A DNA stretch of 64,000 nt from Pseudomonas koreensis (GCF_012986595.1 NZ_JAAQYM010000009.1:186001-250000); one strand, 5' to 3'. Positions 9,081 through 18,261 are shown, counted from the stretch's first letter. The notes: generated by a model from the letters alone, not told the origin. Program-made: numbers and translations.

Positions 9081-9165
9081 CCCCCTGTGTAGGAGCTGCG
9101 GCACGCTGCGATCTTTTGATATTGAACATCAAAAGATTGCAGCGTGCCGCAGCTCCTACAGGGGG
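9081..9165. repeat. REP-type palindrome pair (TGTAGGAGCTGCGG class)
   Basis: An inverted pair of REP units with a short spacer sits between convergent genes; the arms match over about 35 bases. Confidence 0.85.
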
Positions 9166-9172
9166 AGGCCGG

Positions 9173-10510
9173 TTACTCGGTGATCTCGGGAATCTTGCGC
9201 GGCGCCATAAAGTACATCCAGGTCAGCGCAATGAAGTACATCGCCGGAATCAGCGTGAACAGCACGGTGTAGTTGTTGTTGGTGACGGTCAGGATGTGGC
9301 CGACGATCTGGGTCATGAACATCCCGCCGATCGCGGCGCACATGCCGCCGAAACCGAACACCGTGCTCATCATGTGCTTGGGCGTGTAGTCCATCACCAG
9401 GCTCCAGATGTTCGCAGTCCAGGCTTGGTGCGCGCCGATCGCCAGGGAGATGGCCGCCACCGCCACCCACAGATTGCTCGAACCGGCGGCCATGATCACG
9501 CCGATGATGCAGCAGGCGAACAGGAACATCGACAGCAGCCGCGCCTTGATCGAGTTCATGCCGCGACCGATCAGGAACGAGGACAGAATGCCGCCGCCGA
9601 CGCTACCGAAGTCAGCCGTGACGTAGATGATGATCAGCGGGATGCCCATCTGGGTCACGTTGATGCCCAGGTTGTATTGCTGATTGAGGAACGGCGGCAG
9701 CCAGTACAGGTAGAACCAGAACACCGGCGCCGTCAGCGAATAGGCGAGGGCGAAGGCCCAGGTGCCACGCATGCGCAGGATGCGCGAGAACGGCACGCGA
9801 GCCTGTTCCGGTTCGACTTCCTGCTGGATGTAGTCCAGTTCGGATTGTTTAACGTTCGGATGATCTTCCGGGTTGAAGTATTTCAAGCCCCAGAACAGTA
9901 GCCAGATCCCGCCCAGTGCCGACATGCACAGGAACGCGGCCTGCCAGCCCCATACGTGGAGGATCAGCGGCAGGAGCATCGGCGTGAACATCGCGCCGAC
10001 GTTGGTGCCGGCGTTGAAGATGCCGGTGGCGACTGCGCGTTCACCGGCCGGGAACCACAGGCGAGTGGTTTTCACGCAGGCCGGGTAGTTGGCCGCTTCG
10101 GTCAGACCGAGGATGAACCGGCAGACCATGAAGCCGACGGCCGACGTCGCCAGGCCGTGGGCGCCGGTGGCCAGGCTCCAGAGCAGCACTGCGCAGAAGA
10201 ACACGCGCTTCACGCCGACGCGGTCGATCAGGCGGCCCTGCAGGACGAAGCCGATGGCGTAGCCGACCTGAAACCAGAAGTTGATGTTGGCGTAATCCAT
10301 CGCCGTCCAGCTCATTTCCTTGGCGAGGATGGGCTGCATGACGCCGAGGGCGGCGCGATCGATGTAGTTCAGGGTCGTGGCGAAAAACACCAGCGCCAGC
10401 ATGCCCCAACGGGTCTTGCCGACGGCCATGGCGCCGCGGATCTTGTCGCCGATGCCACCCGTGGCAGTGCTCATGGCCGGGGCCATGCGGGAAGTCTGTG
10501 AAGGAATCAT
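9173..10510 (-). CDS. MFS transporter, anion:cation symporter family
   Basis: A 445-residue, 12-segment MFS carrier resembling the hexuronate/galactarate/aromatic-acid anion symporters ('TTLNYIDRAALGVMQP' in the first helix, 'GRLIDRVGVKRVF' in the conserved 2-3 loop). ATG 10510 follows a GGTGGAA site; further upstream codons would add a non-membrane stretch. It is divergent from the quiC1 gene across a 354-base gap, which makes quinate, shikimate or dehydroshikimate the most likely cargo. That assignment is inferred from context. Confidence 0.8.
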   Translation of the reverse strand: MIPSQTSRMAPAMSTATGGIGDKIRGAMAVGKTRWGMLALVFFATTLNYIDRAALGVMQPILAKEMSWTAMDYANINFWFQVGYAIGFVLQGRLIDRVGVKRVFFCAVLLWSLATGAHGLATSAVGFMVCRFILGLTEAANYPACVKTTRLWFPAGERAVATGIFNAGTNVGAMFTPMLLPLILHVWGWQAAFLCMSALGGIWLLFWGLKYFNPEDHPNVKQSELDYIQQEVEPEQARVPFSRILRMRGTWAFALAYSLTAPVFWFYLYWLPPFLNQQYNLGINVTQMGIPLIIIYVTADFGSVGGGILSSFLIGRGMNSIKARLLSMFLFACCIIGVIMAAGSSNLWVAVAAISLAIGAHQAWTANIWSLVMDYTPKHMMSTVFGFGGMCAAIGGMFMTQIVGHILTVTNNNYTVLFTLIPAMYFIALTWMYFMAPRKIPEITE

Positions 10511-10610
10511 TGTTCCACCCGTTTTTGAATTTGTTATGTGGTGTTGTTTGCAAGGCACTGCGACCGAAGGTTCACTTGCGGACTCAATGTGACGTCGATG
10601 GTGGGCAGTG

Positions 10611-10636
10611 GACGAAAAATCGTCAATTCGTCGAAT
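10611..10636. promoter_or_regulatory. Adjacent inverted repeats in the MFS/quiC1 divergent promoter region (candidate operator)
   Basis: GACGA-AAAA-TCGTC (10611-10624) is followed at once by the palindrome ATTCGTCGAAT (10626-10636). They lie in the 354-base gap between the divergent transporter and quiC1 genes, where a regulator such as the nearby TetR protein should bind. The rest of the gap holds a REP pair (10744-10827) and nothing else I can name. Confidence 0.35.
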
Positions 10637-10743
10637 CGCCATAGTGTTCGATAATCGCACGCAAAACTAACCGGCTGGTACACTTTAAATTGCTGCTGAA
10701 GACGATGCAGCCAATAATTTCCCTCACTATAAAAAACGTCCTG

Positions 10744-10827
10744 TGTAGGAGCTGCCGAAGGCTGCGATCTTTTGAATTTCCTTTTCAGGATCAGGATCAA
10801 AAGATCGCAGCCTTCGGCAGCTCCTAC
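10744..10827. repeat. REP-type palindrome pair
   Basis: An inverted pair of the TGTAGGAGCTGCCGAAGGCTGC class ends 37 bases before the quiC1 start. Confidence 0.85.
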
Positions 10828-10864
10828 CTTAAAGATAAGCGCGGCGAAGTCCGGGAGTAGAAAC

Positions 10865-12766
10865 ATGCAGCGTTCCATTGCCACCGTTTCCCTGAGCGGC
10901 ACCCTGCCGGAAAAGCTCGAAGCCATCGCTGCCGCCGGGTTTGACGGTGTCGAGATCTTTGAAAACGACCTTCTGTATTACGACGGCAGCCCTCGGGAAA
11001 TCCGGCAGATGTGCGCCGACCTGGGCATCGCGATCACCCTGTTCCAGCCGTTCCGCGACTTCGAAGGCTGCCGGCGTGATCGCCTGGCGCGCAATCTGGA
11101 GCGCGCCGAGCGCAAGTTCGACCTGATGCAGGAACTGGGCACCGACCTGGTGCTGGTATGCAGCAATGCCTCGGCGGACAGCGTCGGCGACCGGCAGATC
11201 CTGGTCGATGATCTGCGACTGCTGGCCGAACGTGCGGGCGCTCGCGGGCTGCGCATCGGTTATGAAGCGCTGGCCTGGGGCCGGCACGTCAATACTTATC
11301 AACAGGTCTGGGACATAGTGCGCGAGGCCGATCACTCGGCACTCGGCGTGCTGCTCGACAGCTTCCACACTTTGTCGCTGAAGGGCGATCCCCGCGCGAT
11401 TGCCGACATTCCCGGCGACAAGATCTTCTTCGTGCAAATGGCCGACGCGCCGATTCTCGCCATGGATGTGCTGGAGTGGAGCCGGCATTTCCGCTGCTTC
11501 CCCGGGCAGGGCGAATTCGATCTGCCGGGGTTCCTCGCGCCGATCATCCAGAGCGGGTACACCGGGCCGTTGTCGCTGGAAATCTTCAACGATGGTTTCC
11601 GCGCCGCGCCGCCACGGGCCAACGCCGCCGACGGTTTGCGTTCGCTGTTGTACCTGGAAGAGAAAACCCGTGAGCGTCTGGAGCAACACGTCACGCCGGT
11701 GAGCAACCGCGAAATCCTGTTCGAAACGCCGCAGGCCAGTGAGTACAACGGCATCGAGTTTCTTGAGTTCGCGGTGGACGAAGCGCTCGGCGCCAAACTG
11801 ACGAACTGGCTGGAACGCCTCGGTTTCGTCAAGGCCGGGCAGCACCGTTCCAAGAGTGTGAGCCTGCTGCGTCAGGGTGATATCAACCTGATCCTCAACG
11901 CTGAACCGTATTCATTCGGCCACAGTTTTTTCGAGGCCCACGGCCCGTCGCTGTGCGCCACCGCTGTGCGGGTCAAGGACAGCGCCAGCGCCCTGGCTCG
12001 TGCGGTCGCCTATAAGGGCCAGCCCTATCGCGGACTGGTCGGCCCCAATGAGCTGGAACTGGCCGCGGTGCGGGCGCCGGATGGCAGCCTGATTTATCTG
12101 GTGGATGAAGCGGCGGATGTCTATGGCACCGACTTCAACCTGCTGCCGAACGCTCAGGCTCGTGGCGGCCTCAAGCGCATCGATCACATGGCCATGGCGC
12201 TGCCGGCCGACAGCCTCGACAGTTGGGTGCTGTTCTACAAGAGCCTGCTGGATTTCGAGGCCGACGATGAAGTGGTGCTGCCCGACCCTTACGGGCTGGT
12301 GAAGAGCCGCGCGCTGAGAAGCCGCGACAGTTCGATCCGCTTGCCGCTGAACATCTCCGAGAACCGCAACACCGCGATCTCACATGCGCTGTCGAGTTAT
12401 CGCGGTTCTGGCGTGCATCACATCGCCTTCGATTGTGACGACATCTTCGCCGAAGTCAGTCGCGCCAAAGAGGCTGGCGTGCCACTGCTGGATATCCCGC
12501 TCAACTACTACGATGACCTCGCTGCTCGCTTCGATTTCGATGACGAATTTCTCAGCGAACTGGCCTATTACAACGTGCTCTACGACCGTGATGCGCAGGG
12601 CGGCGAGCTGTTCCATGTGTACACCGAGCCGTTCGAAGGGCGCTTCTTCTTCGAGATCATCCAGCGCAAAAACGGTTACGCCGGTTACGGTGCGGCGAAC
12701 GTCGCGGTGCGTCTGGCGGCGATGGCCAAATCACGCAGTGGCGCGGTACGCCAGGCGAAGTTGTAG
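10865..12766 (+). CDS. quiC1: 3-dehydroshikimate dehydratase fused to HPPD-like domain (QuiC1)
   Basis: A 633-residue, two-domain enzyme converting 3-dehydroshikimate to protocatechuate. Residues 1 to about 275 form the sugar-phosphate-isomerase-like TIM barrel with the metal site Glu ('IGYEALAWG'), Asp ('LLDSFHTL'), Gln ('FVQMADAP') and Glu ('LSLEIFND'). The C-terminal half is a 4-hydroxyphenylpyruvate-dioxygenase-like domain that keeps an apparent 2-His-1-Glu set (His in 'KRIDHMAMA', His in 'GVHHIAFD', Glu in 'RFFFEIIQR'). This fusion is known from Pseudomonas QuiC1; the role of the second domain is less clear. ATG 10865 begins the conserved 'MQRSIATVSL' start. The TetR gene follows on the same strand. 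Confidence 0.92.
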   Translation: MQRSIATVSLSGTLPEKLEAIAAAGFDGVEIFENDLLYYDGSPREIRQMCADLGIAITLFQPFRDFEGCRRDRLARNLERAERKFDLMQELGTDLVLVCSNASADSVGDRQILVDDLRLLAERAGARGLRIGYEALAWGRHVNTYQQVWDIVREADHSALGVLLDSFHTLSLKGDPRAIADIPGDKIFFVQMADAPILAMDVLEWSRHFRCFPGQGEFDLPGFLAPIIQSGYTGPLSLEIFNDGFRAAPPRANAADGLRSLLYLEEKTRERLEQHVTPVSNREILFETPQASEYNGIEFLEFAVDEALGAKLTNWLERLGFVKAGQHRSKSVSLLRQGDINLILNAEPYSFGHSFFEAHGPSLCATAVRVKDSASALARAVAYKGQPYRGLVGPNELELAAVRAPDGSLIYLVDEAADVYGTDFNLLPNAQARGGLKRIDHMAMALPADSLDSWVLFYKSLLDFEADDEVVLPDPYGLVKSRALRSRDSSIRLPLNISENRNTAISHALSSYRGSGVHHIAFDCDDIFAEVSRAKEAGVPLLDIPLNYYDDLAARFDFDDEFLSELAYYNVLYDRDAQGGELFHVYTEPFEGRFFFEIIQRKNGYAGYGAANVAVRLAAMAKSRSGAVRQAKL

Positions 12767-12868
12767 GAAATTCGTAAACGCGGGATTAAACACGGGCCAC
12801 GTGGCTTCCTTCACTGTGCAGCGCGGCCCATAATCGCCAACCTGTGCAGTGATGGCCGTGAGCCCGCA

Positions 12869-13546
12869 ATGACAATGACATCAGAACTCCCCGCCGCTCC
12901 CGTCGTATCTGGCATCGAGCCGCGCAAGAGTCGCAAGAACAACCCGGAAAAGACCCGCGAGAACATCCTGCAGGAGGCGATCGTCGAGTTCGTCCAGCAG
13001 GGCTTGTCCGGCGCCCGCGTCGACGCGATCGCCGAGCGCATCCACACCTCCAAACGCATGATCTATTACTACTTCGGCAGTAAGGAGCAATTGTACGTCG
13101 AGGTGCTGGAGAAGCTTTACGGCGACATCCGCAGCACCGAAAGCCGCTTGCACCTGGCCGAGTTGCCACCGGTGTTGGCGATCCGCCGGCTGGTGGAGTT
13201 CACCTTCGATCACCATGACCGCAACGTCGATTTCGTGCGCATCGTATGCATCGAAAACATCCACAACGCCGAGTTCGTGAAGCGTTCCGATGCGATCAAG
13301 GCGATGAACAACACCATCCTCGATTCGCTGGGCGAGATTTTGCATCGTGGTGCCGAGGAAGGCGTGTTCCGCGCCGGCCTCGACGCGCTGGACGTGCACT
13401 TGCTGATCAGTTCGTTCTGCTTCTACCGCGTGTCGAACCGGCACACGTTTGGCGAGATTTTTCAGATCGATCTGCCGGATGAAAACATCAAACAGCGGCA
13501 TCGCGAGATGATTTGCGAGTCGGTGTTGCGCTACCTGCAAGCCTGA
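12869..13546 (+). CDS. TetR-family transcriptional regulator
   Basis: A 225-residue TetR regulator. The helix-turn-helix spans about residues 30-75 ('ENILQEAIVEFVQQGLSG', then 'IAERIHTSKRMIYYYFGSKE'). A basic, Lys/Arg-rich stretch precedes it. The C-terminal ligand domain is of the kind found with aromatic-acid regulators. It lies between quiC1 and the convergent aroE-aroQ pair, so it is the obvious candidate controller of the quinate/shikimate genes. A second ATG two codons downstream could also start translation. Confidence 0.88.
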   Translation: MTMTSELPAAPVVSGIEPRKSRKNNPEKTRENILQEAIVEFVQQGLSGARVDAIAERIHTSKRMIYYYFGSKEQLYVEVLEKLYGDIRSTESRLHLAELPPVLAIRRLVEFTFDHHDRNVDFVRIVCIENIHNAEFVKRSDAIKAMNNTILDSLGEILHRGAEEGVFRAGLDALDVHLLISSFCFYRVSNRHTFGEIFQIDLPDENIKQRHREMICESVLRYLQA

Positions 13547-13558
13547 CGCATTCCCCCG

Positions 13559-13646
13559 GCAGGAGTGAGCCTGCTCACGATGGCGGTGTATCAGTTGTCA
13601 TTGTTGTTTACTGACACACCGCCATCGCGAGCAGGCTCACTCCTGC
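13559..13646. repeat. REP-type palindrome pair (GGAGTGAGCCTGCTC class)
   Basis: A large inverted pair whose arms run on into CGATGGCGGTGTGTCAG, lying between the convergent tetR and aroE genes. The class recurs at 34849 and 54977. Confidence 0.85.
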
Positions 13647-13650
13647 ATAT

Positions 13651-14505
13651 TCACCCATTCATGCTTTGGAAATGCGCGAGCATCCGCTGCGCATCCGGCA
13701 CCACACCGCTGAACAGTTCAAACGCCTTCACCGCTTGAAACACCGCCATGTTGCCGCCATCCAGCGTGCGGCAACCGAGGGCGCGGGCGTTGCGCAGCAG
13801 TTCGGTTTCCAGCGGGAAATACACGATCTCCGCGACCCACAATTCCTTGCGCAGCAACTCCACCGGCACCGGCATGCCCGGTAGTTTGGCCATGCCCATT
13901 GGTGTTGTGTTAACCAAACCGTCGGCCATATTCAGCGTGCCCGGCAGATCGCGCCCGGCGACGGCACGGCCGGCGCCGAAATGCTGGTTGAGGTTGTTCG
14001 CCAGACTCTCGGCGCGCTCGCGGTCGACGTCGAAGATGCTCAGTTGCCGGACACCTTCGCTCAGCAGCGCGTGAGCCACTGCTGCCCCGGCGCCGCCAGC
14101 GCCCATCTGCACCACTCGCTCACGGGTAACGTCCTGCAAGCCGCGACGAAAACCTTCGGCAAAGCCCAGGCAATCGGTGTTGTGGCCGATGCGCTTGCCG
14201 TCCTTGAGCACCACGGTATTGACCGCACCGATACCCCGGGCTTCCGGCGACAATTCATCGAGCAGCGGGATAATCGCCTGCTTGCACGGGAAGGTGATGT
14301 TGAGGCCGGTGTAGTGCATGCGCTCGGCGGCCTGCAGCAAATCGGGCAGGGCGTTGCTGTCCAGTTGCAACTGATCGAGGTCGATCAGGCGATACAGGTA
14401 GCGCAGGCCTTGCGCGTCGCCCTCATGTTCATGCAGCGAGGGCGTGCGCGAGGCTTGAATCCCGGCGCCGATCAGTCCGGCCAGTATTACCGGTTTGCGG
14501 CTCAT
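13651..14505 (-). CDS. aroE: Shikimate/quinate dehydrogenase (AroE-like, catabolic)
   Basis: A 284-residue shikimate dehydrogenase family enzyme. The catalytic Lys is in 'NITFPCKQA' and the Asp in 'GHNTDCLGF'; the cofactor loop is 'MGAGGAGAAVAHAL' with an Asp ('IFDVDRERA') at the end of the following strand, which favours NAD over NADP. The 'ITFPCKQ' form and the location beside dehydroquinase and QuiC1 suggest a catabolic quinate/shikimate dehydrogenase rather than the biosynthetic AroE. Its ATG overlaps the stop of aroQ (ATGA), so the two are translationally coupled. Confidence 0.85.
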   Translation of the reverse strand: MSRKPVILAGLIGAGIQASRTPSLHEHEGDAQGLRYLYRLIDLDQLQLDSNALPDLLQAAERMHYTGLNITFPCKQAIIPLLDELSPEARGIGAVNTVVLKDGKRIGHNTDCLGFAEGFRRGLQDVTRERVVQMGAGGAGAAVAHALLSEGVRQLSIFDVDRERAESLANNLNQHFGAGRAVAGRDLPGTLNMADGLVNTTPMGMAKLPGMPVPVELLRKELWVAEIVYFPLETELLRNARALGCRTLDGGNMAVFQAVKAFELFSGVVPDAQRMLAHFQSMNG

Positions 14506-14951
14506 GCTGCGCGCCCCTTCAGCCGCTGGCTGAAATGTTCCAGGGCCAGACGATAGCCATGACTGCCGAAGCCGCACATCACCGCAGTGGCGATGGCCGA
14601 GACGAACGAATGATGGCGGAACGGCTCGCGCGCGTGGACGTTGGACAGGTGCACTTCGATCACCGGCAACTCACTGGCAACCAGCGCGTCGCGGATCGCC
14701 ACCGAAGTGTGCGTCCACGCCGCCGGATTGATCACGATCCCGGCGCAACGACCGCGCGCGGCATGAATCCAGTCGAGCAATTCGCCTTCGTGATTGGTCT
14801 GGCGAAACTCCACGGCCAGACCGAACTCTTCGGCAGCGCGGCCGCACAGGGCAGAGATATCAGCCAGGGTTTCGTGACCGTAGGTCGCCGGTTCACGGGT
14901 GCCAAGCAGGTTCAGGTTCGGGCCGTTGAGCACCAGAACGATAGGGGGCAT
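14502..14951 (-). CDS. aroQ: 3-dehydroquinate dehydratase, type II
   Basis: A 149-residue type II dehydroquinase that interconverts 3-dehydroquinate and 3-dehydroshikimate. Hallmarks are 'LNGPNLNLLGTREPATYG' (with catalytic Arg and Tyr), 'NPAAWTHTSVAIRDAL' (Asn, His) and 'EVHLSNVHAREPFRHHS'. ATG 14951 lies nine bases after GGAG; an in-frame GTG five codons upstream is less likely. It is the first gene of a two-gene unit with the dehydrogenase and probably serves quinate breakdown, since the housekeeping aroQ of pseudomonads normally sits beside accB. Confidence 0.92.
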   Translation of the reverse strand: MPPIVLVLNGPNLNLLGTREPATYGHETLADISALCGRAAEEFGLAVEFRQTNHEGELLDWIHAARGRCAGIVINPAAWTHTSVAIRDALVASELPVIEVHLSNVHAREPFRHHSFVSAIATAVMCGFGSHGYRLALEHFSQRLKGRAA

Positions 14952-15101
14952 GGGGTCAAACTCCACTTATTGTTTTTGGCTTGGGCCGAGGATTTCAGCC
15001 TGTGGAGGTAAAATGTACCAGATGGTTACCATGGTCAATTGAAGTGCTTGAGCCTAAGAGTTTTGTGTTCGGTGATCGCACAGATCAAAAAACGCACCCA
15101 C

Positions 15102-15130
15102 AAAAAAGCCGTCATCACGACGGCTTTTTT
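15102..15130. terminator. Bidirectional Rho-independent terminator
   Basis: AAAAAAGCCGTC-ATCA-GACGGCTTTTTT-type hairpin with A- and T-runs on both sides. It lies just beyond the trmA stop on the minus strand. Confidence 0.9.
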
Positions 15131-15148
15131 GCATCCGGGAACCGGTAA

Positions 15149-16228
15149 TCAACGCCGGGTAAGCAACACCCCGGACTCCATGTGATGCGTCCACGGGAAC
15201 TGGTCGAACAGCGCGCAGCGGGTGATGCGGTGCGTGTCGTGCAACTGGGCGATGTTGGCGGCCAGGGTTTCCGGGTTGCAGGAGATGTACAGGATATTGT
15301 CGAAACGCCGGGTCAGCTCGCAGGTGTCCGGGTCCATGCCGGCGCGCGGCGGGTCGACGAATACGCTGCCGAACTCGTAGCTTTTCAGGTCGATGCCGTG
15401 CAGGCGACGGAACGGACGCACTTCGTTGAGCGCTTCGGTCAGCTCTTCGGCGGACAGGCGCACCAGCGTGACGTTATCCACAGCGTTTTCGCTGAGGTTG
15501 CTCAGTGCGGCGTTGACCGACGTTTTACTGATCTCGGTGGCCAGCACGTTGCGCACGCGGGTGGCGAGCGGCAGGGTGAAGTTGCCGTTGCCGCAGTACA
15601 GCTCCAGCAGGTCGTCAGTGCGATCGCCGAGTGCTTCGTATGCCCAGTTGAGCATCTTCTGGTTCACCGTGCCGTTGGGCTGGGTGAACGCGCCTTCCGG
15701 CTGGCGGTAGCTGAAGGTGCGGCCGCCGACTTCAAGCTTCTCGACCACGTAATCGTGGCCGATGACTTCACGTTTGCCCTTGGAACGACCGATCACGCTG
15801 ACGTTGAGATCCGCGGCCAGTTGGGTCGCAGCGGCATGCCAGTGCTCGTCCAGCGGACGGTGATAGCACAGGGTGATCATCGCATCGCCGGCCAGAGTGG
15901 TCAGGAATTCCACCTGGAACAACTTGTGGCTCAGCGCCGAGCTGGCCTGCCACGCAGCCTTGAGCTGCGGCATCAACTGGTTGATGCGCAGGCTGGCAAT
16001 CGGGAACTCTTCGATCAGGATCGGCGTGCGTTTGTCGTCCTGGGAGAACATCGCGTAATGCCGCTCACCGGCCTCGCGCCACAGGCGGAATTCGGCGCGC
16101 AGGCGGAAGTTCTGCAGCGGCGAGTCGAACACCGTCGGCTCCGGCGCATCGAACGGGGCGAGCAGGTCACGCAAGCGCGTGACCTTGTCTTCGAGCTGAG
16201 TGGCGTAGGCCTGGGAATCGAAAGTCAT
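15149..16228 (-). CDS. trmA: tRNA (uracil-5-)-methyltransferase TrmA
   Basis: A 359-residue SAM-dependent enzyme that makes 5-methyluridine at position 54 of tRNA (and modifies tmRNA). The SAM motif is 'LLELYCGNGNFTLPLA', 'VFVDPPRAGMD' is motif IV, and the nucleophilic Cys is in 'NILYISCNPETLA'. Unlike RlmD it lacks an N-terminal TRAM and Fe-S cluster, as expected for TrmA. ATG 16228 overlaps the stop of the purine permease gene (ATGA), so it is preferred over a TTG four codons upstream. Confidence 0.95.
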   Translation of the reverse strand: MTFDSQAYATQLEDKVTRLRDLLAPFDAPEPTVFDSPLQNFRLRAEFRLWREAGERHYAMFSQDDKRTPILIEEFPIASLRINQLMPQLKAAWQASSALSHKLFQVEFLTTLAGDAMITLCYHRPLDEHWHAAATQLAADLNVSVIGRSKGKREVIGHDYVVEKLEVGGRTFSYRQPEGAFTQPNGTVNQKMLNWAYEALGDRTDDLLELYCGNGNFTLPLATRVRNVLATEISKTSVNAALSNLSENAVDNVTLVRLSAEELTEALNEVRPFRRLHGIDLKSYEFGSVFVDPPRAGMDPDTCELTRRFDNILYISCNPETLAANIAQLHDTHRITRCALFDQFPWTHHMESGVLLTRR

Positions 16229-17520
16229 GCGTTGAACCAACCCAACTTGATCACGAACAGAATCGACAGGATCACCAGCGCCGGGTTTAGCTCACGGGCG
16301 CGGCCCGACAGCAGTTTGATCACGGTCCAGGAAATGAAGCCGAACGCGATGCCGTTGGCGATCGAGTAGGTGAACGGCATCGCCAGCGCGGTCACGACAA
16401 CCGGTGCGGCGACGGTGATGTCTTCCCAGTCTATTTCCGCCAGGCCCGAGGTCATCAGCACGGCGACGAACAGCAGTGCCGGCGCGGTGGCGAAGGCCGG
16501 CACGCTGGCCGCCAGTGGCGAGAAGAACAGCGCCAGCAGGAACAGGAACGCCACAACGACAGCCGTCAGACCGGTGCGGCCGCCAGCACTCACGCCGGCC
16601 GCGGATTCGATGTAGCTGGTGGTGGTCGAGGTGCCCAGCAGCGAACCGGCCATGGCCGCGGTGCTGTCGGCGATCAGGGCGCGACCCATTTTCGGCATGT
16701 GGCCATCCTTGCCCATCAGGCCGGCGCGCTTGGCGACGCCGATCAGGGTGCCGGAGTTGTCAAACAGGTCGACGAACAGGAAGGCGAAGATCACGCTGAC
16801 CAGACCGATGTCCAGTGCGCCCTTGATGTCCAGTTGCATGAAGGTCGGGGCCAGCGAAGGTGGCATCGAGGTCACGCCGCCAAACGGAGTGAAGCCCATG
16901 GCGATCGATACGATGGTCACCGCCAGAATGCCGATCAGCACCGCACCGCGCACTTTCAGGGCCTCAAGCGCAACGATCAGGGCGAAGCCGAGGGTGGCGA
17001 GGATCGGCGCCGGTTGTTTCAGGTCACCGAGGCCGACCATGGTCGCCGGGTTGCTGACCACGATGCCGGCGTTGTGCAGGGCGATCAGGGCCAGGAACAG
17101 ACCGATACCGGCGGCAATCGCCGAGCGCAGCGGCAGCGGGATGCTGTTGATGATCCATTCGCGGATGCGGAAGATCGACAGCAGGAAGAAGCACACCGCC
17201 GAGATGAACACCGCGCCCAGCGCCACTTGCCAGGTGTGGCCCATGTGCAGAACCACGGTGTAAGTGAAGAAGGCGTTCAGGCCCATGCCCGGGGCGAGGG
17301 CGATCGGATAGTTGGCGATCAGGCCCATGATGGTCGAGCCGATGGCGGCTGCCAGACAGGTGGCGACGAACACCGCGCCCTTGTCCATGCCGGTCTCGCC
17401 GAGAATGCTCGGGTTGACGAACAGAATGTAGGCCATGGCCAGGAAGGTCGTGACGCCCGCCAGAATCTCGGTACGCACGTTGGTGTTGTGTGCCTTGAGT
17501 TGAAACAGCCTTTCCAGCAT
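16225..17520 (-). CDS. NCS2-family purine permease (AzgA-like)
   Basis: A 431-residue inner-membrane permease of the AzgA/GhxP branch, which takes up guanine, hypoxanthine or adenine by proton symport. 'LAMAYILFVNPSILG' and 'ANYPIALAPGMGLNAFFTY' are family signatures, as is 'LFDNSGTLIGVA'. ATG 17520 follows GGGGAG at good spacing. It overlaps trmA by four bases, so the two form a transcription unit that couples a purine carrier with a tRNA modification gene. Confidence 0.88.
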   Translation of the reverse strand: MLERLFQLKAHNTNVRTEILAGVTTFLAMAYILFVNPSILGETGMDKGAVFVATCLAAAIGSTIMGLIANYPIALAPGMGLNAFFTYTVVLHMGHTWQVALGAVFISAVCFFLLSIFRIREWIINSIPLPLRSAIAAGIGLFLALIALHNAGIVVSNPATMVGLGDLKQPAPILATLGFALIVALEALKVRGAVLIGILAVTIVSIAMGFTPFGGVTSMPPSLAPTFMQLDIKGALDIGLVSVIFAFLFVDLFDNSGTLIGVAKRAGLMGKDGHMPKMGRALIADSTAAMAGSLLGTSTTTSYIESAAGVSAGGRTGLTAVVVAFLFLLALFFSPLAASVPAFATAPALLFVAVLMTSGLAEIDWEDITVAAPVVVTALAMPFTYSIANGIAFGFISWTVIKLLSGRARELNPALVILSILFVIKLGWFNA

Positions 17521-17744
17521 GTCTGCTCCCCGTGGCGCGCGTGGCGCCGTGAATGTATCGACCTCAACAGCAAAGCACAGACCGTCGCAAGCGCCTGGGA
17601 ATTTGTGGTGGGCCGGAAAAAGCCGCGCATCATACCAGCAGCGTGAGGAATATGGCGGTTGTTGGTGCCGAACGTCGTCGAAGTTTTGCCACAGGGCCAA
17701 GTGCGCCATACTGCGCGCTGAATTTTTCGGGGAAACGCGATCAC

Positions 17745-18194
17745 ATGGGCAAGCGCTGGATGAAGGCTTTCTGGGTACTGGCGGGGCTGATGGCCGGGTC
17801 GAATGCGGCGCTGGCCGCCTCGGCGGCGCCGTTGACGCAAGTCAAAGTGATCAAGGTTCAGTCGCCGGCCTGCGGCCTGGAAGACATTGCCGACAACCAG
17901 CCGCAAACCCAGTGCAATCACAGTGGCCCGAGTATCAAGGTGTATGTGCTGGAAGTCGGCTATGGCCAGAATCAGCCGCACGCCACCCTGGACGGTTTTG
18001 AAGTCAACGGCACCCGGGCTCCGGTGTGCGCTTTTGATAACGGTAATCTGACCGAGTGCACCCCCGGCAGCAACACTGTCGGCTCGCTGTATACCTTCGA
18101 TCTGGCGGGCAAGCAGGAAGGCACGTTCAGCTTCAGCAACACCTCGCTCAACGCGCCGCGCAACACGATGTCGACTCAGCTTTACATCAAGTAA
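17745..18194 (+). CDS. Small secreted protein, possibly DUF4879 family
   Basis: A 149-residue protein with a clear signal peptide ('KAFWVLAGLMAGSNAALA', cleavage after Ala at about residue 24). The mature part has four cysteines (in 'SPACGLED', 'TQCNHSG', 'PVCAFDNG', 'LTECTPG'), enough for two disulfides, and a 'SIKVYVLEVGYGQNQ' strand that I associate from memory with DUF4879/YolA-like secreted proteins. The function is unknown. It is divergent from the purine permease (225-base gap) and stands before a DJ-1 family gene. Confidence 0.7.
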   Translation: MGKRWMKAFWVLAGLMAGSNAALAASAAPLTQVKVIKVQSPACGLEDIADNQPQTQCNHSGPSIKVYVLEVGYGQNQPHATLDGFEVNGTRAPVCAFDNGNLTECTPGSNTVGSLYTFDLAGKQEGTFSFSNTSLNAPRNTMSTQLYIK

Positions 18195-18261
18195 CGGCTG
18201 GCACCGAACAGGGTGGGGCAAAGCTGACTACGCTTGGAAGATCACCCAGCGGATGGCGCCC

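Noticed and set aside
13559..13646. Possible CRISPR-like or attachment-site repeats
   Set aside because: The repeats are inverted REP pairs spread over the whole window, without regular spacers or cas genes.
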